Positions 14,997 through 22,916 of a stretch of DNA of 22,934 nt are shown here, in pieces. The notes under the pieces are model-generated. The model was not told the DNA's origin. It saw only the letters and a program-made list of their open reading frames with translations, and did not search any database. The translations under genes were made by a program, and so were the position numbers. How positions within the stretch are numbered: position 1 is the first letter of the stretch; each line of letters opens with the position of its first letter. Source of the DNA: Bacteroidetes bacterium UBA1947 (GTDB lineage: Bacteria > Bacteroidota > Bacteroidia > Chitinophagales > Chitinophagaceae); contig DDET01000026.1 of the NCBI GenBank assembly GCA_002336915.1, positions 166,927-189,860 on the forward strand, given 5' to 3'.

Positions 14997-15385
14997 TTGT
15001 TATTCATCACGAAATGATTTCCGCGTCTTTGCGGGGAGTGCATAGCTTGTACTTCTATGGTTTGCGCATGAATGCATCGCCGCCTGGTGCAGAGTGTTCT
15101 TGTGCCTTTTCTCGCGAAGGGAAAATGACATTATTCCTAATGTTATCACCTATTGAGTCTCTCCATCAAGGGCTCAATAGCTCCCCTTGTATACTCCCGA
15201 TGTACAACAAAATAATTCACATAAACAATTATGTTTTTATGTCATTTTATCCACAAAATTACAGGCCTTCCCACCTTTATCCGACCTTTGCATCAGCCAA
15301 TGAAAATTGGCCGACGGCTAAACATGATTGTTTTTTGATTAGTCAAATTTAAGTTCTTTAAATATTGTAAACATTGAATTCGGGA

Positions 15386-15591
15386 ATGGTCGAACCATGG
15401 TCGATGAATAGTCACGCTGCCCCTTTGCGACATAGCGCATCTGCGGGTAAATTGTGGTAAAACCCATAGTCCATCCATAGTCAATGAATAGTGCTATCTA
15501 CCCTTTGCGACTTCGGGTCTTTGCGGTTGGTCCATAGTCAATGTATAGTCAATGAATGGGGTAGTATTTGTTGCCGGCCCGCCTGTGCAAC
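15386..15591. repeat. Degenerate tandem repeat block with 80-bp period
   Basis: Two segments are in register at 80 bp: CCATGGTCGATGAATAGT at 15395 and CCATAGTCAATGAATAGT at 15475 (16 of 18 identical), each followed at the same distance by CCCTTTGCGAC (15421-15431 and 15501-15511). A third, shifted and decayed copy runs from 15531 (CCATAGTCAATGTATAGTC) and ends near a CCTGTGCAAC sequence at 15582-15591. Within the block, a shorter ATAGTC or ATGGTC word recurs about eight times. Spacers between copies are unrelated, so it is not a CRISPR array. Confidence 0.7.
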
Positions 15592-15799
15592 TTCCTTTTT
15601 TCAGCAAATAATTTCCCGGAACAGGAAATAAGGAGAAATAACTATAAAATATGCTATGACAATACAGCTAAGCCTTTCAGCGATTTTGCTGCTCCCAAAC
15701 AGGAAATAATAAACCAATCGGAAATCGGAACTTTCTCTCCCGCCACATAGAAAATAAAAAAACAAAGCGGCTAAATTATTAAATTCACTCATTCAAAGC

Positions 15800-16552
15800 A
15801 TGGCGCAGGAAACGAAAGTTTGGTATTCATACATGGGCACTCCCTATAAGGGTAATTGCCCCTCTTTCTACGATCTGAATGGCACGCCATGGTATGATGA
15901 GCTGACCCGGAACATTCCACAAATAAGGGAGGCAGTTCTGGAGCTTCTGGAGCATAGGAACATTGACCTGAAGACCTATTTTAATACAGGTATAGTAGAG
16001 GGCGGCGGCTGGGATGCCCGGGGCTTCCTTTCTTGGGGCAGGGTGGATAAGCTGATGGAAACGGAAAAGGGTAGGGATGTATTTGCTTTTTTCAAAGACA
16101 TACCCGGCATCGTCCTGCTCTCTGTAAGCGTTTTAAAGCCCCATACACACGTTAAAGCCCACAATGGCGATACGGACGGTACCTGGCGCTTGCACATCCC
16201 CATTTACATACCGGCAGGGCTCCCTGACTGTGGCTTAAGGGTGGGCGGCATAGACAAGCCATGGACCGACGACAAGATAACCGTCTTCAGCGATGCAAAC
16301 ATGCATGAGGCATGGAACCAATCTGATCAGACCCGCATTGTACTTATTGCCGATGTGGTACGCGAAGAGTTGCTGGATAAAAAAGATGCGATCTGTGTAA
16401 ACGTGCTGGCATTGCTGCTGATGCATAAAATGTATACCACCGTTAGTAGCAAAATACCGCCGCGCTGGCTTATGTGGTTAATGACCAAAGTAGGTATACC
16501 TGTTCTTAAGGTAGCTATTTACGCGTACTGGCCTTTCCGCAAAAGGGTGTGA
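15800..16552 (+). CDS. Aspartyl/asparaginyl beta-hydroxylase-like 2-oxoglutarate oxygenase
   Basis: A 250-aa cytoplasmic protein of the AspH-type cupin fold. The iron-binding region is HTHVKAHNGDTDGTWRLHIPI (115-135), matching the family pattern HxGxT-N-R-hydrophobic. H121 and H169 (in NMHEAWN) are the likely two His ligands, since this family uses two His without an acid. R179 in TRIVLIADV is the expected 2-oxoglutarate-binding Arg. Family members hydroxylate Asp/Asn side chains or modify lipids and free amino acids; the substrate is not predictable here. The C-terminal ~50 residues are hydrophobic and basic (PRWLMWLMTKVGIPVLKVAIYAYWPFRKR), perhaps a membrane-associated tail. It is convergent with cvfB, 5 bp apart. 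Confidence 0.87.
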   Translation: MAQETKVWYSYMGTPYKGNCPSFYDLNGTPWYDELTRNIPQIREAVLELLEHRNIDLKTYFNTGIVEGGGWDARGFLSWGRVDKLMETEKGRDVFAFFKDIPGIVLLSVSVLKPHTHVKAHNGDTDGTWRLHIPIYIPAGLPDCGLRVGGIDKPWTDDKITVFSDANMHEAWNQSDQTRIVLIADVVREELLDKKDAICVNVLALLLMHKMYTTVSSKIPPRWLMWLMTKVGIPVLKVAIYAYWPFRKRV

Positions 16553-16557
16553 TATAC

Positions 16558-17397
16558 TTATTCTTCCAGCTTTATCCCGGTTTTGGTAAGCGCTATTTTG
16601 TGTTGTTTGTATAGGGCGCCCACAGCCATTTTAAAGGTCTTCTTGCTCATCCCGAACGCAGTATATATCTCCTCGGGATCGCTCTTGTCGTGGTAGGGTA
16701 GGTAGCCATTGCTTTCCTTGAGCATCTGCAGTATCTTCTCTTCCTCTGGTGCTACTTTCTGATAGCCCGGCTGGCCTAAAACCACGTCTATTTTATTGTC
16801 GGTACGTATCTTTTTTATAAAACCCTTTAGCCGCTCACCCAGCTCCAGCTCACGGAAAACCTCGTTATAATGCAGCAGCCCTATGTTCTTGTTATTGATG
16901 ATCACTTCATAGCCAAGGTCTGTACGCCTGTATATCAACAGGTCCACAATATCACGTTCCTTTAGCTCACCAAGGTCTGCGTTCTCATTGTCGATATATG
17001 GCCATGTCTTTTCTGTGGCTGCTACACGTCCTGTTTGTTCATCAATGTATATATACACGGTGTAAGACCCACCCACAACCATCCTCGATATTTGTTGAGA
17101 CAGCGGTACGAACAGGTCTTTCATGATACCCCATCGCAGGAAGGCGCCCTGCTCCGTTACGCTTACGCATTCCAGTATCACTATATCACCCACTATCCCT
17201 AATGGATGTTCTGTAGTGGCCACCAGCCTGCTTTCAGAATCGTGGTAAATGAACACCTCTATTTCATCGCCGTCATCAAGGTCCGCAGGTACATAGCGTT
17301 TGGGCAGCAATATCTCTGTATCGCCCCCATCAAGATATACCCCGAAATCAACGTGCTTTACAACCCTTAAAGTATTATACCTGCCAACTTGTACCAT
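16558..17397 (-). CDS. cvfB: CvfB-family S1 RNA-binding protein
   Basis: A 279-aa protein with the CvfB layout: three S1-like OB folds at about 1-60, 64-130 and 140-212, and a C-terminal winged helix (about 220-279, DKSDPEEIYTAFGMSKKTFKMAVGALYKQHKIALT). Recognisable segments are VVKHVDFGVYLDGGDTEILLPKRYVP, GAFLRWGIMKDLFVPLSQQ, and NNKNIGLLHYNEVF. CvfB proteins bind RNA; the Staphylococcus homologue influences virulence gene expression and is structurally characterised, but targets in Bacteroidota are unknown. The gene begins 34 bp after the cupin-like gene. A perfect -7 element and an inverted repeat lie in that gap, so it may have its own regulated promoter. Confidence 0.88.
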   Translation of the reverse strand: MVQVGRYNTLRVVKHVDFGVYLDGGDTEILLPKRYVPADLDDGDEIEVFIYHDSESRLVATTEHPLGIVGDIVILECVSVTEQGAFLRWGIMKDLFVPLSQQISRMVVGGSYTVYIYIDEQTGRVAATEKTWPYIDNENADLGELKERDIVDLLIYRRTDLGYEVIINNKNIGLLHYNEVFRELELGERLKGFIKKIRTDNKIDVVLGQPGYQKVAPEEEKILQMLKESNGYLPYHDKSDPEEIYTAFGMSKKTFKMAVGALYKQHKIALTKTGIKLEE

Positions 17398-17399
17398 GT

Positions 17400-17438
17400 A
17401 TCAATTATAAATGATGGCAAAGGTAATTGATTTATAAT
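17400..17438 (-). promoter_or_regulatory. Candidate cvfB promoter with overlapping dyads
   Basis: On the minus strand TACCTTTG (17425 down to 17418) is a perfect TAnnTTTG element, 20 bp before the cvfB ATG; no TTTG is found at the -33 position. Around it lies a perfect 8-bp inverted repeat, ATCAATTA (17400-17407) and TAATTGAT (17424-17431), overlapped by a second, alternative pairing, ATTATAAAT (17404-17412) and ATTTATAAT (17430-17438). Both may be operator dyads or competing RNA hairpins; low GC content makes chance likely enough to be cautious. Confidence 0.4.
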
Positions 17439-17842
17439 GTGCCTTTATCTTTTATTAAAGCTATCGTGAGCAGGAATACAGACTCCTCTATGGCTATGAT
17501 ACTATAAGGCACTTCACCATGCAGGGTGCCCATTTGGTTTGCCATTAGATCTATCTGCCCCAGGCCTGAGCTTATTTTTAACTGCCCGTCCAGCACCTGC
17601 ACGCATATGGTCCCATTTGTTGTATTGCCCGGCATGGCTGCATTTTTGTGGAAGGCGGCCAGCACAATACGCATATTATCAGTCTTAAATAATGTAATGG
17701 AATTCCTGTCGTTTTTTAGCCATGCTTCTTCATCTTTCAGCTGGCTTATATATTCAGCGATATCTATACCGATAAGCGATGCGTCTATGAGTCGTCCGCC
17801 GTTCGGTCGGTTTGATGTCGGATCGTTATACTTTTCCTGCAT
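17432..17842 (-). CDS. Small cupin-like protein, function unknown
   Basis: A 136-aa cytoplasmic protein with a single probable cupin barrel. Residues about 48-130 show the strand pattern RNSITLFKTDNMRIVLAAFHKNAAMPGNTTNGTICVQVLDGQLKISSGLGQIDLMANQMGTLHGEVPYSIIAIEESVFLLTIAL. The segment PGNTTNGTICVQVLDGQL fits cupin motif 1, but the usual His-x-His metal ligands are replaced (PGNTTNG), so metal binding is doubtful; motif 2 has a single His (LHGEVPYSI). The N-terminal ~45 residues contain a short amphipathic helix (AEYISQLKDEEAWL). It precedes cvfB by 34 bp on the same strand and may share its transcript. No specific function can be given. Confidence 0.7.
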   Translation of the reverse strand: MQEKYNDPTSNRPNGGRLIDASLIGIDIAEYISQLKDEEAWLKNDRNSITLFKTDNMRIVLAAFHKNAAMPGNTTNGTICVQVLDGQLKISSGLGQIDLMANQMGTLHGEVPYSIIAIEESVFLLTIALIKDKGTL

Positions 17843-17926
17843 GGCTGTGGCTTTTTAAGAAGGAATTCGCAAAATAACTATGCCAAGAACAGTGGTCCAT
17901 GGGATAGTATATTGAATGTTAAAACA

Positions 17927-20326
17927 CTATTGTATCAGCAACTTGTCTTTAAAACGCCACTTTTCGCTAAGTACTTCAATATAATACATGCCAGGGACAA
18001 GGTTGCCTTTCTCGATCTTCAAGACGTCTGCGTTCATCCTTTCGTAGTTGCGCACTTCCCTTCCCAGTACATCGTATATTTTAGCTGTATAGCTTGCTCC
18101 TCCTGTATTCTGCATGATCAAATTCCCTGTTTTTGTAAAAGGATTGGGATATACAGTGTGGCTTAGTCCGTTGTCAGCACCCGTGAAAGAGATATTGTTG
18201 GGAGTTGGTATAGAAGCAATGCACACTGAGTCTACAACATGGTGTGCTATTTCTTCATAAGCTTCATTCACGACTGCTACTACGCTATCTATGCAAATGC
18301 TGGTGGAGTCGATAGCATCAAAGCTCACGCGCAATAACAGAGTATTGCCAAGGTTTTTGGGTATGGGCACTTCATCGGTAGTAAGCAAGGCTATTTCACC
18401 GCTCGATCTGAAAGCTGCGGTAGGATTAAATCCCGGTATTTGGTTTTGCACATTCACTACATGAATGCCCTTTAGCTTTATCTGGTAAGCATACAGTTTA
18501 CAATCGGTATTTTTTACATAGACATCCACTGTTTGGTTTATGTAGTCAAGGTTGCCAATAGAAAAATCAGCTGATTGCAATGGGTTCTTAATTGTGTTAG
18601 GAAAATTACATGGCCTGTGTGAATGGCCTGCCGGGATAGCATTTGGCCCATGCTGAGCACAATCAAATAACAAAGCCGCATCTGTTACAGATATCATGTG
18701 GTCATCATTAAGATCGAAGCAGGTGTTAGCTGGTATATTATGGTAAACGGCGCTGTGCATGTAGTTATTCACATCCACAGTGTTGCGCAGACTGTCAGCA
18801 TTCAGGTCACCGGTCAGCCTTACACCATTGCAATGGCCTTCACAATCTTTCACTGCTAAACCATTCTCAACTCCGTTACAGTCGTAGTATGGCGCACAGT
18901 TAGGGATCACATTTACCTGGCGCACATTATTAACATCGTGGTAGATGTGAACGCAGGTGCGTGCCCAGTTATTGAAATAGTTTGTTTCGTACTTGCCATA
19001 GAAATCGGGCCTGGGCTGCCAGCTTGCACGTACTATCAGTTTATAGTCGCCGTCAGCCACATCTGTGATGTCCACCCACTGGCAGGGCAGGCCGCTGCTG
19101 TAAATATCGGCACAGCCGGCAGTGATGCCCATATTTGCACAATTAAATTTGCCCACGCCTATCGGGCAGGTAAGGTCAAGTACGCAGAAGCCGTTCTTAT
19201 AGCCTATTGGTATTAAGTTGTTGTTGTAGTCAGCAAGCAAGTACTGTGCATAATCTTTAAAGTGCCAATGGCCGTGACACAAGTCCCACTCAAAAATAGG
19301 GCTGTATGCTGCCTGGTTTGCGGGTGGTGTGCCGGCAGTAAAATCTGATAGTCCGAAATTGTCTATCCTGGTGGAGAAGTTTATTCGCTCACGTACCCCA
19401 TAACCATTCAGGCAACCTTCACGGATGCTGCAGAAATCGCTGGTGGTGTTGGTGTCCATGTATATGGAGTTAGAAAGCTCTGTGCTATCCACGACCAAGT
19501 CGGGGCCGGTAGGACATAGCGGACTGGGGTAGTATACGCAACTGAAATCATTGATCGTGGCGAACTGATTGTAGTTGCAGGCAGTAATATCCATGCAGCC
19601 CGATACCGGTCCATTAAAAGTAAGCGACCAGTTTATCGGCCCATTGTTGCAAGTGTTTCCGTAATCACCTATGCGTATGTAGTATGTGTGGCCGGCGAGG
19701 AAAAACGCGCTGATGTTCGCATTATTGCCGCAGTTTTGGAAACCGTAATAAATGGTAGCAAGGTTATTGGTGTCGGGGATGAGGTTACTGCAATAGTCGT
19801 ATACATACAGCTTTGTGGTGCATGCATTCATATTGCAAGTGGTAAGTGTGTACATGCCTGTTGCGGCAGCGGTGAACTCATACCAGTAGTTTGGGTTTGG
19901 CGCTGTGAAAGTTCCAGTGCCTGTAACTATAGCGGTTGAACAGTTAGCACCCGGAGGGCAGCCGATCCATGCGTTGCTTTGTGTGCCAAATGAACTGTCA
20001 CTTTTCACGAGGACATTGTCCAGGAATACCTTGAAATTTCCATGTCCGTAGGCGCAGCATATGCCATCGCCATATGAATCGAGTATCTGGAAATGAGTGC
20101 ATGCATTCAGGGGCACGCAAATGGAATCTTTGTACAGTGTGGCGGGGCTCATGCTGCCTGCACTTTGCATCAGCACGTTGTTCTGGGCGTCAAATAGTTT
20201 CCAGCTGGTTTCCGCGGGATAGTTGTCCGTAAGGACTTCCACTCTTACTTGCGACTGGCCGGGACACTGTGCAGAAACAGAACAGGCTGAAAAAATAGTC
20301 AGCAGTAAAAATAACAGCCTTTTCAT
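17927..20326 (-). CDS. Secreted lysyl-oxidase-family protein with dockerin-type loops and T9SS type A sorting domain
   Basis: Starting at the ATG at 20326 (20350 is only TTG) the protein has 799 aa. Signal peptide 1-19. Residues about 24-125 contain an ETSWKL/DSYGDGICC module common in Bacteroidota surface proteins; about 130-245 resemble a PPC-type beta-sandwich; GCMDITACNYNQFAT (243-257) is a short Cys repeat. The lysyl oxidase domain spans about 275-465: copper motif H351-x-H353-x-H355 in CHGHWHF, K377 in GYKNGFC and Y409 in GCADIY, at the positions of human LOX K320 and Y355 that form the lysyl tyrosylquinone cofactor, and CQWVDITDV. Two dockerin-type loops follow (D507-N509-D511-D518; D538-N540-D542-D549), then a cohesin-like region (~582-703), and the sorting domain (~717-799). 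It should oxidise lysine side chains or amines outside the cell. Confidence 0.88.
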   Translation of the reverse strand: MKRLLFLLLTIFSACSVSAQCPGQSQVRVEVLTDNYPAETSWKLFDAQNNVLMQSAGSMSPATLYKDSICVPLNACTHFQILDSYGDGICCAYGHGNFKVFLDNVLVKSDSSFGTQSNAWIGCPPGANCSTAIVTGTGTFTAPNPNYWYEFTAAATGMYTLTTCNMNACTTKLYVYDYCSNLIPDTNNLATIYYGFQNCGNNANISAFFLAGHTYYIRIGDYGNTCNNGPINWSLTFNGPVSGCMDITACNYNQFATINDFSCVYYPSPLCPTGPDLVVDSTELSNSIYMDTNTTSDFCSIREGCLNGYGVRERINFSTRIDNFGLSDFTAGTPPANQAAYSPIFEWDLCHGHWHFKDYAQYLLADYNNNLIPIGYKNGFCVLDLTCPIGVGKFNCANMGITAGCADIYSSGLPCQWVDITDVADGDYKLIVRASWQPRPDFYGKYETNYFNNWARTCVHIYHDVNNVRQVNVIPNCAPYYDCNGVENGLAVKDCEGHCNGVRLTGDLNADSLRNTVDVNNYMHSAVYHNIPANTCFDLNDDHMISVTDAALLFDCAQHGPNAIPAGHSHRPCNFPNTIKNPLQSADFSIGNLDYINQTVDVYVKNTDCKLYAYQIKLKGIHVVNVQNQIPGFNPTAAFRSSGEIALLTTDEVPIPKNLGNTLLLRVSFDAIDSTSICIDSVVAVVNEAYEEIAHHVVDSVCIASIPTPNNISFTGADNGLSHTVYPNPFTKTGNLIMQNTGGASYTAKIYDVLGREVRNYERMNADVLKIEKGNLVPGMYYIEVLSEKWRFKDKLLIQ

Positions 20327-20363
20327 GCACAGCGTATTAACAGTGAACAATATGTATTCGACG

Positions 20364-22916
20364 CTACTTCAGCAAGGTTATACTACCCATCTTTTGACTG
20401 GTAGTACCATCGGCAAAGGTTGCTTCGAGTATAAATGCATAGCTCTCGTTTTCCTGTATTTTCCCTTTGTAAGTTCCATCCCAACCTTTCTCCCTATCGG
20501 TAGTTTCGAATACGGTAATACCAAAGCGATCGTAGATAACGAGATGGACCTTCTTAAGCGCAAGTTTGGAACCGCGTATGTACAGGACATCATTTATGCC
20601 GTCACCATTAGGACTAAAAGCTGTTGGTATATCTACACCCTTATCCACATCGGCCACAAGGTCCCTGCAGGCAGTATCCGCACAGTTGTTTGAGTCGCTT
20701 GCTATCAAACAAATATGATAGCTTCCTGAATCACTATAAGCTTTTACCGGGTCCTTTTCAGTGCTAAAGCTATGATCACCAAAATCCCAGCTGAAAATGG
20801 TAGCGTAGGAGGTGGACCTGTTGTGGAATGTTGTAACAGTATTTGGTATCGGGACTACCGGTGTAAAGTCGAAATCGGCTATCATGGGATAGTCTATCGT
20901 GAGATCGTGGTTTAGCGTATCATGACAACCTACTGCATTGACAATAGCAAGGCGTGCCGTATTGAAACCGGAATTGGGAAAGGCATGTATCACCGGGTTT
21001 CCCATGACCACTGTGGTGTCAAATATCCACGCGAACTCGGTAGCCTCGCTTGAGCCCGTGGCCGGGAAAGCGGTTAGCAAAGCGCTGCGACAGTCTATCG
21101 CAGAATCGTTGATCAGGTAATTGAAAGGAAGGGAGGTGTCAATGATATTGTATGTGTGCTGGAATGTACAGCCATTGGAATCTGTTATTGTTACAGAGTA
21201 TTGCCCCACAGGCAAATTACTGATCATGGTATCGCCGCCGGGAACGGGCGCCCATGTATAAGTAAAGGGCGCAGTGCCACCGGTAGCTACGGCTACAGCG
21301 TAGCCTTCGTTCTTACTTTGACAGACAACGTTTTGCTTACGGATAGTGGCGGTAAACGGAGCGGGCTCATTAATAGTAAACGAATCTTTGTAAGTGCAGT
21401 TATTGTTATCTGTTATGGTACAGGTGAATGTGCCGCCCGGCAGGCCCAACGCGACAGGACCGGTACCACCCGAAGGTGCCCAGTTATATGTATAAGGAGG
21501 AGTGCCACCCAGTACATTCACCTTCGCATAACCGCCGCCGCCGTAACACTTTGGCGAGGAAGAGGTATCTGTAGCTGAGATAGCCGGCGGTGCCGTAATA
21601 GTAAATACATTGGAGAAGGGGCAATTATTGGCATCGTTGATAACACACGTGTAAGTGCCGGGGCAAAGATTGGAAATCGAACTGCCTGTGCCTACATTTG
21701 GTGTCCACGTATAAGTATAGGGCGGAATGCCGCCGTTAACACTGGTTATTGTAGCGGAACCATTACAAATATTATAGCATTGCGCATTGGTCTGGGATTC
21801 GTTCACTGTAAAGCCGTTACCATTGTTGAGTACAACAACCGTATCATAAGCAGTTGCGCAGCCCCCGGTAACAGTAACGGTATAAGTGCCTGCACACAGG
21901 TTCACAGCGCTGGCTGCATTGCCACCCGTAGGAGCCCATGAATATGTGTAAGGCGGTGTACCTGTTACTACAGTAGTTGTGGCAGAGCCATTACAACTAT
22001 TACATTGAGTTGGTGTAGTTGTGGTTGACAACACCAAAGGCACCTGGTTTATCACTGAGGGGCAATTGGTGCAGGTGGTGTTCCTGTAATACATGCCGGT
22101 TACGGCTATATTGTAGCAATCGCCACTGCCGACAACTGAGTATAATGAGCTTGCCTGGCCTGTTGTATAAGTAGGATTTACGGAAAAGTAGTTCCACCAG
22201 TTGTAAACATATGGTGTACCGGGATATCCGTCAAGCGTAATAGTGGCATTGTTGTTCTGCAGATCGCCTACTGCCATGAATGCTTTACCATTGGTTGGGG
22301 TGCCGCATACGGGCGGGTAGGTCATAGTATACTGCGTGAACGCCTGGTTCGGTCCCGGTATGTTATTGATCAAACCTACAAGAGCGCCATCATTTATTGC
22401 TATGTTGCCCGCCCAGTTTTGCGTTGGATCACTGTATATGATGAGAAGGGTTGCTCCATCCATGTCGTTACCGGTAGGCACATTACTTGGATTGGTGGAT
22501 ATACCGCTTATGTAATAAGTACCATTACCAACAACTGCAGATGTTACATCCGCACGATATGTATAAGATCCTGCATAGGTCCAGCATTTATCGGGTCCTG
22601 ATCCTATTAAAGTCATTGGAAATACACTTGCACCAAGTGGTCCATTTATTGTTGCTGTCTGCGGAGCACCATTCCCAGAGCCCTCGACCCAGACAAATGC
22701 TTTTGTAATAATTGCACAAGGGGGAATGCCAGTGATGTTAATTGCCGCAGGCTGGGCCAGTCCTGAAGGAAGAAAACGCAAACCGAGACGCACGCTTTGC
22801 ACTGCGTAATCGAGGCCGCACATTGAAGCTGAATATGTAGGTCCCAGGTTGTTATTGCCGTCGGCAAACAATGTTCCGGGGGCTAGTAAAAGAAGGTACA
22901 GTAAGATTTTCTTCAT
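20364..22916 (-). CDS. Surface protein with SprB-type repeats, PKD domain and gliding-motility-associated (T9SS type B) C-terminus
   Basis: An 850-aa exported protein with signal peptide 1-18. Residues about 19-285 form a beta-rich head with DMDGATLLIIYSD (151-163), reminiscent of DUF3344-type adhesin domains, not firmly assigned. Four SprB-like repeats follow at about 298-362, 372-441, 449-516 and 524-591, each with a Cys-rich opening, a PPYTYxWxP core and a PGTYTCxIxDxxxC end. A PKD domain is at about 678-755 (FSWDFGDHSFS, SGSYHICLIASD). The C-terminus (762-850: PTAFSPNGDGINDVLYIRG, VHLVIYDRFG, GWDGTYKGK) is the CHU_C/type B T9SS signal, which directs outer-membrane export and surface attachment. 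The lysyl oxidase gene starts 37 bp downstream on the same strand. The ATG at 22916 lies 18 bp from the window end, so the promoter is not visible. Confidence 0.9.
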   Translation of the reverse strand: MKKILLYLLLLAPGTLFADGNNNLGPTYSASMCGLDYAVQSVRLGLRFLPSGLAQPAAINITGIPPCAIITKAFVWVEGSGNGAPQTATINGPLGASVFPMTLIGSGPDKCWTYAGSYTYRADVTSAVVGNGTYYISGISTNPSNVPTGNDMDGATLLIIYSDPTQNWAGNIAINDGALVGLINNIPGPNQAFTQYTMTYPPVCGTPTNGKAFMAVGDLQNNNATITLDGYPGTPYVYNWWNYFSVNPTYTTGQASSLYSVVGSGDCYNIAVTGMYYRNTTCTNCPSVINQVPLVLSTTTTPTQCNSCNGSATTTVVTGTPPYTYSWAPTGGNAASAVNLCAGTYTVTVTGGCATAYDTVVVLNNGNGFTVNESQTNAQCYNICNGSATITSVNGGIPPYTYTWTPNVGTGSSISNLCPGTYTCVINDANNCPFSNVFTITAPPAISATDTSSSPKCYGGGGYAKVNVLGGTPPYTYNWAPSGGTGPVALGLPGGTFTCTITDNNNCTYKDSFTINEPAPFTATIRKQNVVCQSKNEGYAVAVATGGTAPFTYTWAPVPGGDTMISNLPVGQYSVTITDSNGCTFQHTYNIIDTSLPFNYLINDSAIDCRSALLTAFPATGSSEATEFAWIFDTTVVMGNPVIHAFPNSGFNTARLAIVNAVGCHDTLNHDLTIDYPMIADFDFTPVVPIPNTVTTFHNRSTSYATIFSWDFGDHSFSTEKDPVKAYSDSGSYHICLIASDSNNCADTACRDLVADVDKGVDIPTAFSPNGDGINDVLYIRGSKLALKKVHLVIYDRFGITVFETTDREKGWDGTYKGKIQENESYAFILEATFADGTTSQKMGSITLLK
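21144..22025 (-). repeat. Four tandem SprB-like repeats inside the surface protein gene
   Basis: About 65-75 codons per unit, four units in a row. Protein-level conservation (PPYTY, W-x-P, two or more Cys per unit) is much stronger than nucleotide identity, so the units are old duplications and should not be prone to simple slippage. Confidence 0.8.

Larger units (their letters stand above)
14970..15799. other. 830-bp non-coding region with hairpins and degenerate repeats
   Basis: No convincing gene is present; open frames here have no recognisable protein character. Contents include a GCGTCTTTGCGGGG copy at 15023-15036; a 10-bp hairpin (15150-15159 with 15171-15180, core CTATTGAG/CTCAATAG, one G-T pair) not followed by a T run; a small perfect hairpin GCCAAT (15296-15301) with ATTGGC (15306-15311) and a GAAA loop; and a repeat block from 15386 to about 15591 described separately. 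The last ~150 bp before 15800 are AT-rich and must hold the promoter of the hydroxylase-like gene, but no full promoter match was found. Confidence 0.6.

Noticed and set aside
15014..15352. Open frame of 112 codons in the intergenic region
   Set aside because: No domain, signal peptide or start context; runs through hairpins and repeat words and has the composition of non-coding DNA.
15386..15566. CRISPR-like periodic repeats
   Set aside because: Repeats are short, imperfect and at irregular distances; segments between them also resemble each other; no cas gene is nearby.
20327..20350. Upstream extension of the lysyl oxidase gene to 20350
   Set aside because: The first codon would be TTG and the extension adds eight residues ahead of a normal MKRLLFLLL signal peptide; the ATG at 20326 is preferred.
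20223..20693. Open frame of 156 codons on the plus strand
   Set aside because: It lies antisense across the ends of two well-supported T9SS genes and shows no protein family features.
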